64,000 nucleotides of DNA from Colletotrichum lupini. Its lineage: Eukaryota; Ascomycota; Sordariomycetes; Glomerellales; Glomerellaceae. The DNA is taken from NCBI RefSeq assembly GCF_023278565.1, contig NC_064682.1, forward strand, positions 1,860,001-1,924,000, given 5' to 3'. Below are positions 50,907-59,872 of the stretch, in pieces (positions within the stretch are counted from its first letter, which is position 1; each line of letters starts with the position of its first letter). Position numbers and translations under genes: made by a program. The notes under the pieces are model-generated. The model was not told the origin of the DNA and did not search any database. It worked only from the letters and a program-made list of their open reading frames with translations.

Positions 50907-52770
50907 TCACCACAACTCCCAAATCTTATCCGGCATCACAACCCGCATCACCTCCCAATGCCCCAGCGCGCTCTTCTCGTGCCATTTAGTCAGCTGCTCC
51001 GTGCTGTTATCCCTCAAGATCCCGTAATCCCCCTGCAAAAAGTGCTTGGGAAACACCTCGTGCGCCGGCATCAGGAACGCGCGGCGGGTGCGGCTGCCCA
51101 AGAAGTCGTCTTCAACGGGGGCCCTGAACTTGAGCTTCCCGGACGTCTTTTTGCAAAAGATCACCATGTTGGTAAAATCCTGGCCCTCCTCCTCGATTTT
51201 CTCCGGGGTAGGGTGCTCCGACTCGCGGAAGATGCGGCAGGAGGGGAAAACCTCTCTGATTGTGTCCACGACGAGTTTGGGGGCCGGGTGGAGGAAGTCG
51301 CCGGCGTAGTTCTAAGACTAACGTGAGTATATACGAACTATACACAATGGGTTGCGTAAACGAAGGACGTGACTCACAATTGCAATGGCACCGTCTGGCT
51401 TGAGGAGCGAGTTAAGGCCCTGAAGGAACTCGAGGGTGAAGAGGGGTACGGGCTCGGCGCCGCCGGTGAAGACGTCGTGGACAATGTAGTCGAATCTCGC
51501 GTCCGGGTTGTCGGCGAGCTTGCGCGTGTAGCTTACCGCGTCTGCGATGACGGGTGTGTGGTTGGACGGCAGCTGGAAGTACTTTGACGCAAACTCGTGC
51601 ACGACGGGGTCGATCTCGACAATCGTCGTGTCGACGCCGTGAGCGACCAAAGCCGCGGGCGTAGTACCGATACCAAGGCCGCTGGTTTGTCATTAGTATT
51701 TTGTTCTCCAAGGTCCCTTGCCAAGGAAGAGCAGCGACTTACATGTTCAGAGCCTTGGCCTTGGAGTCGGGAACAGCCTTGGTCGTTTTGACGAGCCGAA
51801 CAGCCTCCAACATGACGAAGACACCATAAATAGGCTCCGCGACGCGAGGACCCTTGTGCTTCACCCACTCGCCACCGAGCAGCGAGTGATCGCACCGCAT
51901 GACACGGTACCCGTGCTTGATACTCTCCAGCACGGAGACGTACCCCGTGACGGACTCCTTGCGATCCAGCAGGAACCAGTTATCCGCCTGCAATGTGGAG
52001 TTGAGCGAAGCCGCAGCCATGGGCGTCAGCGTATGTGGGTTCAAGAACGCCGTGTGCAGTACGGCCGGGACGGCGAAAAGGAGCAGCTTGGACGGGGCGT
52101 AGACGGCGTATGCGGCGCCCAGCAGCGCCTCGAGGCCGATGCGCGTCTGGAAGAAGGACCGGCCGACGTAGGTCTGCAGATAGTCACCCGACAGCGTCTC
52201 GACGAAGCGGAAGAGGCCCCAGGAGCCCAGACCCGGCGCGGCGTCGGCGAGGAACTTGGGCAGCTTGGACAGGCTAACCTTCTCCATCTCCGTCGCCACG
52301 CAGCTCACCGAGATGACGATGAGGGGGAACAGCGTGACGGCCTCCATGACCAGGGGACCCCAGTACGCAGTCAGCAGAGCGCTGGTCTGGTAGAGGTAGT
52401 ACTGGATCGCGGGGACGCAGAGGGCGACGACGGGCAGCAGGGTGGCCGGGTTAAACGGCAAAGTGCGGTTAAGAACGACGTTGCCGGCCCAGCCAAAGAA
52501 GCAGGCGACCATGACGAGCTTGGCGTGGTATATCGAGGACGGAATGGCGCCGTAGACGGGCGACATGGCCAGCTGGGAAACATTGCTGTAGATGGCAGCG
52601 AGGGCGATGAGGATGGTGGCCTTGAGATACGCCGAGGCCTGCTGCTTGTAGAATCTGCCTCTGGTCTGGCCCTTTGCCTTTGCCGCGAGGCTCTTGAGCT
52701 CCTTTTCGAACCGTTCGGGCGTGAAGCCCTCGGGAGCGGACTCTATCTTGACCGTCGACTTTGGCGGCAT
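50907..52770 (-). CDS. Polytopic membrane protein with a spermidine/spermine-synthase-fold domain
   Basis: Exons are 52770-51743, 51681-51378 and 51311-50907; joins KALN|IGLGIGTTPA and GAIAI|NYAGDFLH are in phase, giving 578 residues. The N-terminal half has about five to six hydrophobic segments (for example ATILIALAAIYSNVSQLA, LLPVVALCVPAIQYYLY, PLVMEAVTLFPLIVISV). The C-terminal part is a Rossmann aminopropyltransferase or methyltransferase fold: nucleotide loop GLGIGTTPAALVAHG, acidic strand end TIVEIDPVV, then FDYIVHDVFTGGAEPVPLFT and LNSLLKPDGAIAI. Classical spermidine synthases have a GGGDG loop; here it is GLGIG, so polyamine synthesis is not assured. Similar membrane-fused proteins occur across Pezizomycotina. 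Substrate unknown. Confidence 0.83.
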
Positions 52771-53439
52771 CGTTGTGAATGGGAGGGTGTGCGTGTCCGG
52801 GGCTGTTGTGTGAGATAGAGTGAGTGAGGTTGTCGTGGGATGAGACGCGAGCTGAGTTAGTGAGTGACGATGAATATATTTTCAATATACAAATACGAAT
52901 TAACAAACGCTGAGGATGAGCGCCCAGGAAGCTCTCCAAGCGATTCGGTGGGGTAAAATATGGAATAGAAGGTATGTTATCAGGCAATTTCAACAGCCTG
53001 CTGTCGAAGATCTCTTGGTCTTCCTCTTCACCCTCGCGCGTGGCGTGTTTCTCTTGAGCTCAGACTTTCTTCAAGACACATCGACTTGCGATGCGACACA
53101 ACGCTGTGGGCAGGAAGGGGGTTTTGTCTGGTTGCCGTTTTGAAACGTCTCCTTATTTGCTCCGTATCCGTAGCTCCCTCCTTAAAATCATTTCTGGGGC
53201 CACTTGTGTGGCGCGAGCTTCGGATCTGTGAGCTTTGCGTGGCTGACTGATTGTGTATGTGGCGGTGCACTGCTTACTCTCACTCTTCAGTTACCTTATT
53301 CACAACATTCACCTTGGGGGCTTTCTTAACCTTCACTTCCACTCTCTCACATATTATACCAGATATAATCAGCCAAAATCACAAAAGATCCAGGATCAGT
53401 ATCTCATAGAGAATTGTCTCATTATGTAGCTATTGTGAC
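52771..53439. other. Intergenic region upstream of the spermidine-synthase-fold gene
   Basis: Holds that gene's promoter (transcribed leftward) up to the repeat array at 53440. A/T content rises near 53330-53430. No gene seen. Confidence 0.55.
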
Positions 53440-53518
53440 GGGATAGAGAGCCTCTAGACTCATTTCTATACAAGATGCCATCGTTGCCCTGCGGAATGGT
53501 CCCTATGACCAAACCCCC
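53440..53518 (+). ncRNA. Structured repeat unit 1 (putative RNA)
   Basis: First stem ATAGA/TCTAT (53443-53447 with 53465-53469) plus inner GAG/CTC; core 53475-53494; second stem TGGTC/GACCA (53497-53501 with 53507-53511); then ACCCCC. The orientation of any transcript is unknown. Confidence 0.35.
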
Positions 53519-53564
53519 TTTTTGGTTCGCAAGAAAATCAATCAAAATCAAACGCTAGATAGTA

Positions 53565-53643
53565 GGGATGGCCACAGAGCTGAAGCTGCGCCATACAGGA
53601 TGCCATCGTTGCCCTGCGGCCTGGCTCTGTTCGCCAGACCCCC
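53565..53643 (+). ncRNA. Structured repeat unit 2 (putative RNA)
   Basis: First stem ATGGC/GCCAT (53568-53572 with 53590-53594); core 53600-53619; second stem CTGGC/GCCAG (53621-53625 with 53633-53637); then ACCCCC. Confidence 0.35.
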
Positions 53644-53676
53644 CGAATTTTTTGGATTGTTGTGCCCAATTGCACA

Positions 53677-53751
53677 GGATAGCCATTTGAATTGGCTATA
53701 CAGGATGCCATCGTTGCCCTGCGGACCGACCTTCTTCCCTGGACGGACCCC
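53677..53751 (+). ncRNA. Structured repeat unit 3 (putative RNA)
   Basis: First stem ATAGCCA/TGGCTAT, 7 bp (53679-53685 with 53693-53699); core 53705-53724; second stem weak, CCG/CGG only (53726-53728 with 53744-53746); then ACCCC. An extra GTGC/GCAC hairpin lies just upstream. Confidence 0.35.
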
Positions 53752-53774
53752 TTTTCTCGTAAGTCGGTAACACA

Positions 53775-53852
53775 GGATGGCCGGCGGCTGCCGAGCCATG
53801 CAGGATGCCATCGTTTCCCTGCGGACGAGCAATCTATACTCTGCTCGACCCC
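53775..53852 (+). ncRNA. Structured repeat unit 4 (putative RNA)
   Basis: First stem ATGGC/GCCAT (53777-53781 with 53795-53799) extended by inner CGGC/GCCG; core 53805-53824 with one G-to-T change; second stem CGAGCA/TGCTCG, 6 bp (53826-53831 with 53842-53847); then ACCCC. Confidence 0.35.
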
Positions 53853-53875
53853 TCCAGAGTCGTAAAACTCCCGCT

Positions 53876-55308
53876 TTAAATCTTCTCTCCCTCAATAATG
53901 GGCTTAGCCTCGTCGCTGGTCCACCAGCTGACGCCCTGCTTGCCGGGGTAGCTGTACTGGTCCATGCTGTCCGCCTTCATCTCGACGCTGTAGCCGGGCT
54001 CGGTGGGTGTCTGGTAGTACCCGTCCTTGATGACGGAGGGGTTGAGGAAGTGCTCGTGCAGGTGGTCGACGTACTCGAGCACGGAGAGCTTGCCGCTGAC
54101 GACGACGTAGTCGATGGTGCTCAGGTGCTGGGTGTACTCGGGAAGGCCGACACCGCCCGAGTGGGGGACGATGGGCACGTTGAACTTCTTGGCCATGAGC
54201 AGGACGGCGAGGACCTCGTTAACGCCGCCCATGCGGCAGGCGTCGATCTGGCAAATGTCGATGGCGCCCGACATGAGGAGCTGCTTGAAGATGACGCGGT
54301 TCTGGCACATCTCGCCGGTGGCGACGCCGATGCCGTAGGGCTTGAGGGCCTCGCGGATGGCCTTGTGGCCGAGGATGTCGTCGGGGGAGGTGGGCTCCTC
54401 GATGAACCAGGGCTTGAACTCCTTGAGCTGCTTCATGTACTCGATGGCTTCGGGCACCGACCAGACCTGGTTGGCGTCGACCATGAGGATGTTGCCGCTG
54501 TCGTAGCCGATGACCTCGCGGGCGATGCTCAGGCGCCTCTTGTCCTGCTCGACGCTGCTGCCGACCTTGAGCTTGAAGTGGCGGTATCCCTTGCCGAGGG
54601 TCTCCTGGAGGAGGCCCTTCATCTTGTCCTCGCCGTAGCCGAGCCAGCCGGCGCTGGTGGTGTAGGCCGGAACGGCGCGGCTGTTCTCGGCGTCCTTGAT
54701 GCGCTGTGCCTTTGTGGGCTCCTGCTCCTTGAGGAGCTGGATGGCTTCCTCGGGTGTGATGGCGTCGGTGATGTAACGGAAGTCAATGCAGGCGACAAAC
54801 TCCTCGGGAGACATGTCGGCGACGATGCGCCAGACAGGCTTGCCGAGGACCTTGGCCCACAGATCCCAGATGGCGTTGACAACGGAGCCGAGGGCCAGAT
54901 GGATGACACCCTTCTCGGGACCGATCCATCTCAGCTGGCTGTCGTTGACGAGGTATCTCCAGGTCTGGCCCCAATTTGAGACGAGGTCTGACAGCTTCTT
55001 GCCCTTGATTCTCTCAACCAGGTAGTCGATGGCCTTGCAGACGATATCGTTTCCTCGTCCGATTGTGAAGGTCTGGCAAGGGAGAAAGAGGGGTGAGCGA
55101 CTTTACGAGACTGAGATGGATTTGGGATTAGGGAAAGGGGAAAACATACCATGCCGTGGCCAGAGTACTTGGAGTCGGTCTCGAGAATGCAGTAGGCGGC
55201 AGAGTAGTCACCAGCAGCGTTCATGGCATCGGAACCGGTCTTGTCCAGGGAAGTAGGGAAGCGCACATCGCGCGTCTGCCACCCTGTGATGGTAATATCG
55301 AGACTCAT
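53876..55308 (-). CDS. LGD1: L-galactonate dehydratase (D-galacturonate catabolism)
   Basis: Enolase-superfamily enzyme that dehydrates L-galactonate to 2-keto-3-deoxy-L-galactonate, the second step in fungal breakdown of pectin-derived D-galacturonate. Exons 55308-55150 and 55072-53876 (donor GTATGT, acceptor TGCCAG, join GHGM|TFTIGRGNDIV) give 451 residues, close to the Trichoderma reesei LGD1 length. Sequence blocks closely match what I know of that enzyme: RDVRFPTSLDKTGSDAMNAA, WRYLVNDSQLRWIGPEKG and AYTTSAGWLGYGEDKMK. Mandelate-racemase-group catalytic features are present: KLKVG, the metal ligands in MVDANQVW, EEPTSPDD and ATGEMCQNR, and the PHSGGVG histidine. The partner genes (reductase, aldolase) are not in this window. 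A TCCTCCAAT element and a TATA box lie upstream. The 400-codon antisense frame is a shadow. Confidence 0.94.
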
Positions 55309-55399
55309 GATGGGCAACTGTCCAAGAACGGGAATAATAAACAACTAGAGAGAAACACGGGCCGTGATTCTTGGAGAAAGGACAGTAGACAGCAAGAAG

Positions 55400-55408
55400 A
55401 TTGGAGGA
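55400..55408 (-). promoter_or_regulatory. Putative galacturonate-responsive element (TCCNCCAAT)
   Basis: TCCTCCAAT on the minus strand, about 92-100 nt upstream of the LGD1 ATG. It matches the TCCNCCAAT/CCNCCAA element reported for galacturonate-induced genes in Aspergillus and Botrytis. It lies between the TATA-like site and the ATG, so it may be in the leader. Confidence 0.5.
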
Positions 55409-55472
55409 GGGAAGAGGGAAGAATAGAGGGAATTACTACACTACACAGTAACGGGCAGAGAGATTTGAGACC

Positions 55473-55478
55473 TTTATA
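55473..55478 (-). promoter_or_regulatory. TATA box of LGD1
   Basis: TATAAA in the context GGCTATAAAGG, about 165 nt upstream of the LGD1 ATG. Confidence 0.5.
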
Positions 55479-56559
55479 GCCTCCGACGATGCGTTTCTTC
55501 TCCCACCTTCCCCTCCCCGCCTTTGCCAATGGCTAGACCACTCACGGGCCACAACCCTCTACTTTTTTCCACCTCGCTCACTTTGTTGCCTTACCCCGAG
55601 TCTGGAGTTTGGGCCGGAGGCAGAGGAGGGGATAGTTGCTCGTAGCAGCAGCATGAGGGGGAGACGGAAGAATGGAGGGGTAGGGGGAAGGAGGGGGAGG
55701 GGCCTTCAGTGGAGGGCTTGGAGGGGCATGCGCCGGAGAGGGTCCCTTTCGGTGGGGCTTGGCAGTAGAAAACAACCCGGCCCAGAGACGGCGTGCCAGC
55801 GCGGGGGGTTCGCCAGGCCGAGCCGGCTTCGGACCCATCCCCTTTGCGGCCTCTGATTGATGGAAGAATTCCTCCGCCTGGATAAGTTAGCGTGCCTCGT
55901 GCTCGGTATACACTCCGCCAGACCCCCAGGCCTCCCAATTCTGGCCTCTAGCCTTCTACTGCAGATGTTGACGATGTTCGTGGGTGTTGGGTGGGGGGAG
56001 CGAATGAGATTGGAAGAATCCGATCAGACAGGTTCTCTACGAAGTAGTTCCCTGTCATTCGGGGTTTGTGTGGCTGGAGAATTTGATGTTGCGTCCTTAG
56101 CCGTGATGAATTTCATCTAACGCACGCACGTAGGTAATTCTCCGTAAAGTATATGCAGAACGGCTCTAGACGGCATCTCACCGCCAAGGGTTCATTCACT
56201 CTGCGTTTGCGCCCATCGAGCTGACTTGGCGGCATTGGCGAATAAAGTGCCAGACAATCGGATTTCTCGCACTTTGGACTATACCCATAGTTGTTCTCTC
56301 AAAAGGTTGTCCCTTCAAAACGTCTGTTCGGTAAGGTTGTGGTGGTGAGATGTATAGTTGAAAGGGCGCCAGTTCAGTGTGTCCTTTAGCTAGACCCGCG
56401 TCCTTTCAGATACCCGAATACTCGAATACTCTCACGAACCTCGTGATATTCTTACACTTCTTCCGTTTCCATCTTGCAAATCCAGCCGTAGGATTTACTT
56501 CATACGTGGCTGGCTTCGGCAAAACGCTGATAGAATCGTTCAGTCACTACTGGCTATAG
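55479..56559. other. Intergenic region upstream of LGD1
   Basis: Upstream half of the LGD1 promoter (including GCCAAT near 55525) and spacer toward the 2EXR gene's 3' end. No convincing gene. Confidence 0.5.
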
Positions 56560-56841
56560 CTCTCCCATCGGGATCTCCTTGACCCGGTCTTCAAGCTTGA
56601 CGTAGGAGAACGCAGTTGTGTGTATTGTTCTCTGACACCGGATCAAATTCTTGATGTTGACTTTAAGATCAACAATGACCATGCGAAAGACAAGGCATGG
56701 AGCTTGCATATCCCGCCAAAGATGGTGCACGATGCAATGTGGGACTTGGCAGGGGACCCAAGGGCGGCATACCCGTATCATCTAAGGCGATTGCTGCCAA
56801 GAGAGGATCCTACATCTGCATGGCACTGTCTCGCTCTCTAG
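56560..56841 (+). pseudogene. Orphan open frame, possible gene remnant overlapping the 2EXR 3' end
   Basis: Ninety-three codons open from just after a CTATAG acceptor-like site (56559) to a stop at 56841. The composition is protein-like (DPVFKLDVGERS, SLTPDQILDVDFKINNDHAK, HIPPKMVHDAMWDLAGDP), and it overlaps the 2EXR gene antisense by 60 nt. No upstream exon could be joined with confidence. It may be a decayed gene or chance. Confidence 0.2.
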
Positions 56842-57789
56842 TGCTTGGGTGAGATGTTCTTGATGAATGCCCTGGCTGACGGTAGGGGTGAGACGCCTAC
56901 GAGCTGATTCGAGAAGCTCGACGACCTCTCCGAGACCACCGGACCGCGCCACTTGCTCGGCCGAGACTTCAAAGTACCGACGGTTTCCACGTTGGAAGAG
57001 GTATTGTGTCTGACTACTTGTATCAACCTCAAAAGACGCCAGGTAGTCCTCTAGTACAGTGTCGGAGCCTGCGTACATCGGCACACTCCATCGATTACCC
57101 CAAGCGGGCCACGGTTTCTCCGCCTCCCGCAGATGAGCCGGATCCACGACAACGTAGAGAGCACGGAGAGTACGGGAGCCCCACAAGGTTAGCAGACCGT
57201 TCAAAGCCTCGGAATTGTAGAATGAACTTCGGCCATCAGACGGGCCGACTTGGTGAGGCCCAGGCCAGGCGAGAGCCAGACAGCGCAGCGGTGTTGGCAC
57301 ATGAAGACGAAAAACGCCGGCAGTACTGATCAGACGGCAGGGCCACTGCCATCCAGTATTGAGAATGACGAGATCCCGCATGGCGTCAACTTCCATGTGG
57401 TATGCGCCCAGGGAATCGCCACCTCGAAGTATGAGGGTGTAGGAGGATGAATCACCGCCTCGAAGAAGAAATGGCTGAGAGGGTTTGATGAATTTGAGGG
57501 CGCGTGTTGCTACACGATAGGATCGATGGCAGGCGAAAAGCATGCCAAAGAGAGTGGACATGACGCAGTCGCGATCCGAGAGATGAGGGGATCCAGAGGT
57601 GCGAAGTCTGTAGAGAAGAACTCTATCTTTGACATTGTAGCGGTCGATGGAGCCATCCTCGGTGCGGCCCATAGGATGGCGGGCCAGTTGAACATGGAAA
57701 GCGGTTGGGGCGGGCGGGGGAAGGGCAGCCTCCCAAACCTTGTCTTGCAGCTCCAGAGGTAGATTGGGGAAAAGAGCAAAGTCATTCAT
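56782..57789 (-). CDS. 2EXR-domain protein
   Basis: Single exon of 335 residues. It opens FALFPNLPLELQDKVWEAAL, the start of the 2EXR domain, a fungal family of unknown function expanded in Pezizomycotina. The central part contains CHRSYRVATRALKFIKP and the paired LRGGDSSSY/LRGGDSLGAY segments, followed by MEVDAMRDLVILNTGW, consistent with the family's usual helix-strand pattern. The C-terminal 60 residues are variable. No signal peptide or membrane segment. Many relatives are accessory genes, but nothing here shows transfer. The role is unknown. Confidence 0.75.
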   Translation of the reverse strand: MNDFALFPNLPLELQDKVWEAALPPPAPTAFHVQLARHPMGRTEDGSIDRYNVKDRVLLYRLRTSGSPHLSDRDCVMSTLFGMLFACHRSYRVATRALKFIKPSQPFLLRGGDSSSYTLILRGGDSLGAYHMEVDAMRDLVILNTGWQWPCRLISTAGVFRLHVPTPLRCLALAWPGPHQVGPSDGRSSFYNSEALNGLLTLWGSRTLRALYVVVDPAHLREAEKPWPAWGNRWSVPMYAGSDTVLEDYLASFEVDTSSQTQYLFQRGNRRYFEVSAEQVARSGGLGEVVELLESARRRLTPTVSQGIHQEHLTQALESETVPCRCRILSWQQSP

Positions 57790-59872
57790 GGCTTATGATG
57801 ATGATGATAAGGTGAGATAAGGTATTGTAGGGTCGTGTAGGTGGTGTAGCCAATGCCGATGCCAATGCCCATTGACTTTTAGATGAAGGTTGATGGATGA
57901 GATGGCGAAGACGGATGATTGTCGTCCAATGCCGGAGCGCAGTCCGGGATGCTTGGACAATGTTGGAGGGGTTCGGGAGGCGAGTTTTCGGGATGGCTGT
58001 CGATCTCGGACTGCTGAAAAGGTTTGTTGGTTGAGAAGGCGAATGGATTGCAGCTGAAGATGGGGAGGAGGGGAACAACCGAACAACAGACGGAGGCGGT
58101 AGGGCGAATGTTGGTGGCTCGAGGACGATTCAACGCAGACAAGAGAACGCGGGGAAATTTGCAATCGTTGATTGGCTCATTGTGGCCACGGCGTTGGGAT
58201 GTGTAGCCTCGAGGGGGAGGAGGCAAGCCGCGAAGGGACAAAGTGGCGGACGTAAGATCAGGGTTGAAGGTGGCACGGGTAGGAGGATGTGGGAACTGGG
58301 AATATGTCACTACTGCGAACACCAAAGTGGTGAGGCTTTTCGATGACATGGGCCAATCCACCACACGGCTACGGGCAAGACGGGAGCCTTCCGACTTTCC
58401 GCCTGCCCTTTGGTCTTTGCCTGACCCGAGCGCCTGATTGTCGATAGTAGGTACGTACATGGGGTTCCTACGTACTTGTATTCATCAGTACGTACACTTT
58501 CATGTAAAGTAGAGAGAGATGCAGTTGCAATTTCTTACCATCAGCAACTTGCAAAGAAATGTCACCACAAGATCATCAAGAGAGGACTTCGACTGAGAAT
58601 CACTATAAAGAAAACATACCATCACTACGATAGGCTACTCGCAAGATCTCACCACTGCTCCCCCGATGCCACCCGTCTAATCTCTGACCCCAACTCCGAA
58701 CTCACTCCCGCTCACCGCGAACCATCCAACATGCCGTCCATCCATTGCAATGGCAGCCATTCTCACAGTCACACAGCCCACCGTTGAGCGAATGCGAGTT
58801 GAGATGTGACCCCTGCCAGCGATCGGGACAGCCCACCAACCCCCCAGGCCACATCCCTGACCGGTCAGAGCCTCGACCACCTTTTCCCTCGAGTTTCTTG
58901 GGGCATATGTTGCAAAGGTGGGATACGATGACGTGGGCTCAGCAAGGATGCCCTCGACGTTCCGTCCTCTCCATCCATGTTTTTTCTCAACCAACTAACA
59001 GTGACTGACTGACTGACTTGCAGTGACTGCTCATGGCACACGCCGCAAACACCGTGACACCAACAGACAGAGCGGGATTTTGAACGCTTCGCCTCGAGTC
59101 TCGACCTTCGGGTGGTTCTTCTCCATATCCACTCTCCACTGCCACTACTGCGTAAGGTAGAAGAAGCAAACAGGAACGCATGGCTACCTTGTCCAGGCCC
59201 AGCCAACTGCGATGTGTTGTCCCAACCTCACATCATTCTGAGCTTAGCTTACCCTGCCTTGCCTCGCAGACGCAGCAGAGTTGAGGCATCTCATTCTTAC
59301 CCTACACTACCTTTCCTTGCATTCCCTTGCACTCCTTGCACACACCATCCCGGTATGCCCTCCTCTGTGACCTCTTTAACCTTTTTGCTCTCCCACTGCC
59401 CGCTTCATGCCTGGTGGCCCGCTCGTCCAGTGGGAATCCGGTTTTGAGCTCTGCCTCGTCGAGTTCTCAAAGCCTCCATCATCGTACATGCATATCCCGA
59501 CCTCCATGCGCGTGGATACCTGCGCTGACTCTGCCTTTTGCCCTCCTCCATGCTATAACAATCCCTCCCTCTTGCTATCCCCTCACACCCACAAACCAAC
59601 AGATGCATGGAACAGCCCATTTTCTCACGCTCAATTTTGATTCCCCGAGACGTCATTTGCCGCTTACAGAGAGTCATGAATTCAGCAGACTGCGAACTTG
59701 AACCAACCCATATATGACTTGGTACAAACCCTAGATAACTCTCCTGCCACAACCATTGGTATTGCTACACTACCAGACCAAAAAACGGCTTAATACCGCT
59801 TCTCATCGCAGTATTCTCTCACCCAGCGTAGCCTTATCACTTTCCCACAATAGCTACTCCAACCAGAACAAC
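57790..59872. other. 2.1-kb divergent intergenic region
   Basis: Between the 2EXR gene (minus) and the 59873 gene (plus). Contains three TACGTAC copies in 45 nt near 58451-58495, two of them able to pair as a hairpin. CT-rich sequence from about 59230 probably forms the leader of the 59873 gene. No gene seen. Confidence 0.5.

Larger units (their letters stand above)
53440..53852 (+). repeat. Array of four structured direct repeats (75-78 nt each)
   Basis: Four copies in the same orientation share the core ATGCCATCGTTGCCCTGCGG (the fourth has TTTCCC in place of TTGCCC). Cores begin at 53475, 53600, 53705 and 53805, with spacings of 125, 105 and 100 nt. Each core is preceded by a hairpin whose 3' arm ends in TAT or CAT, and followed by a second hairpin and then ACCCC. 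GG(G) before the first hairpin can pair with CC(C) at the end, closing the unit. Hairpin sequences differ between copies while pairing persists in most. Spacings are not multiples of three, so it is not a coding repeat. The array ends 24 nt from the stop of L-galactonate dehydratase, whose 3' UTR probably overlaps it in antisense. I do not recognise the family. Confidence 0.85.

Noticed and set aside
51718..52818. 366-codon plus-strand frame across the spermidine-synthase-fold gene
   Set aside because: Antisense shadow; no recognisable sequence.
53522..53770. Repeat array as a coding repeat (peptide RMPSLPCG twice)
   Set aside because: Only two of the four copies share a frame; spacings of 125 and 100 nt break it.
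53440..53852. CRISPR-like reading of the four direct repeats
   Set aside because: Eukaryotic genome, only four units, the spacers contain conserved hairpin arms of the same unit, and spacing is irregular.
53440..53852. HDV-like ribozyme because the complement of the core contains GGGCAAC
   Set aside because: The nested double-pseudoknot stems required around that string could not be placed; the match is short.
53777..54979. 400-codon plus-strand open frame across LGD1
   Set aside because: Antisense codon-bias shadow of L-galactonate dehydratase; low-complexity Leu/Val/Asp/Gly composition.
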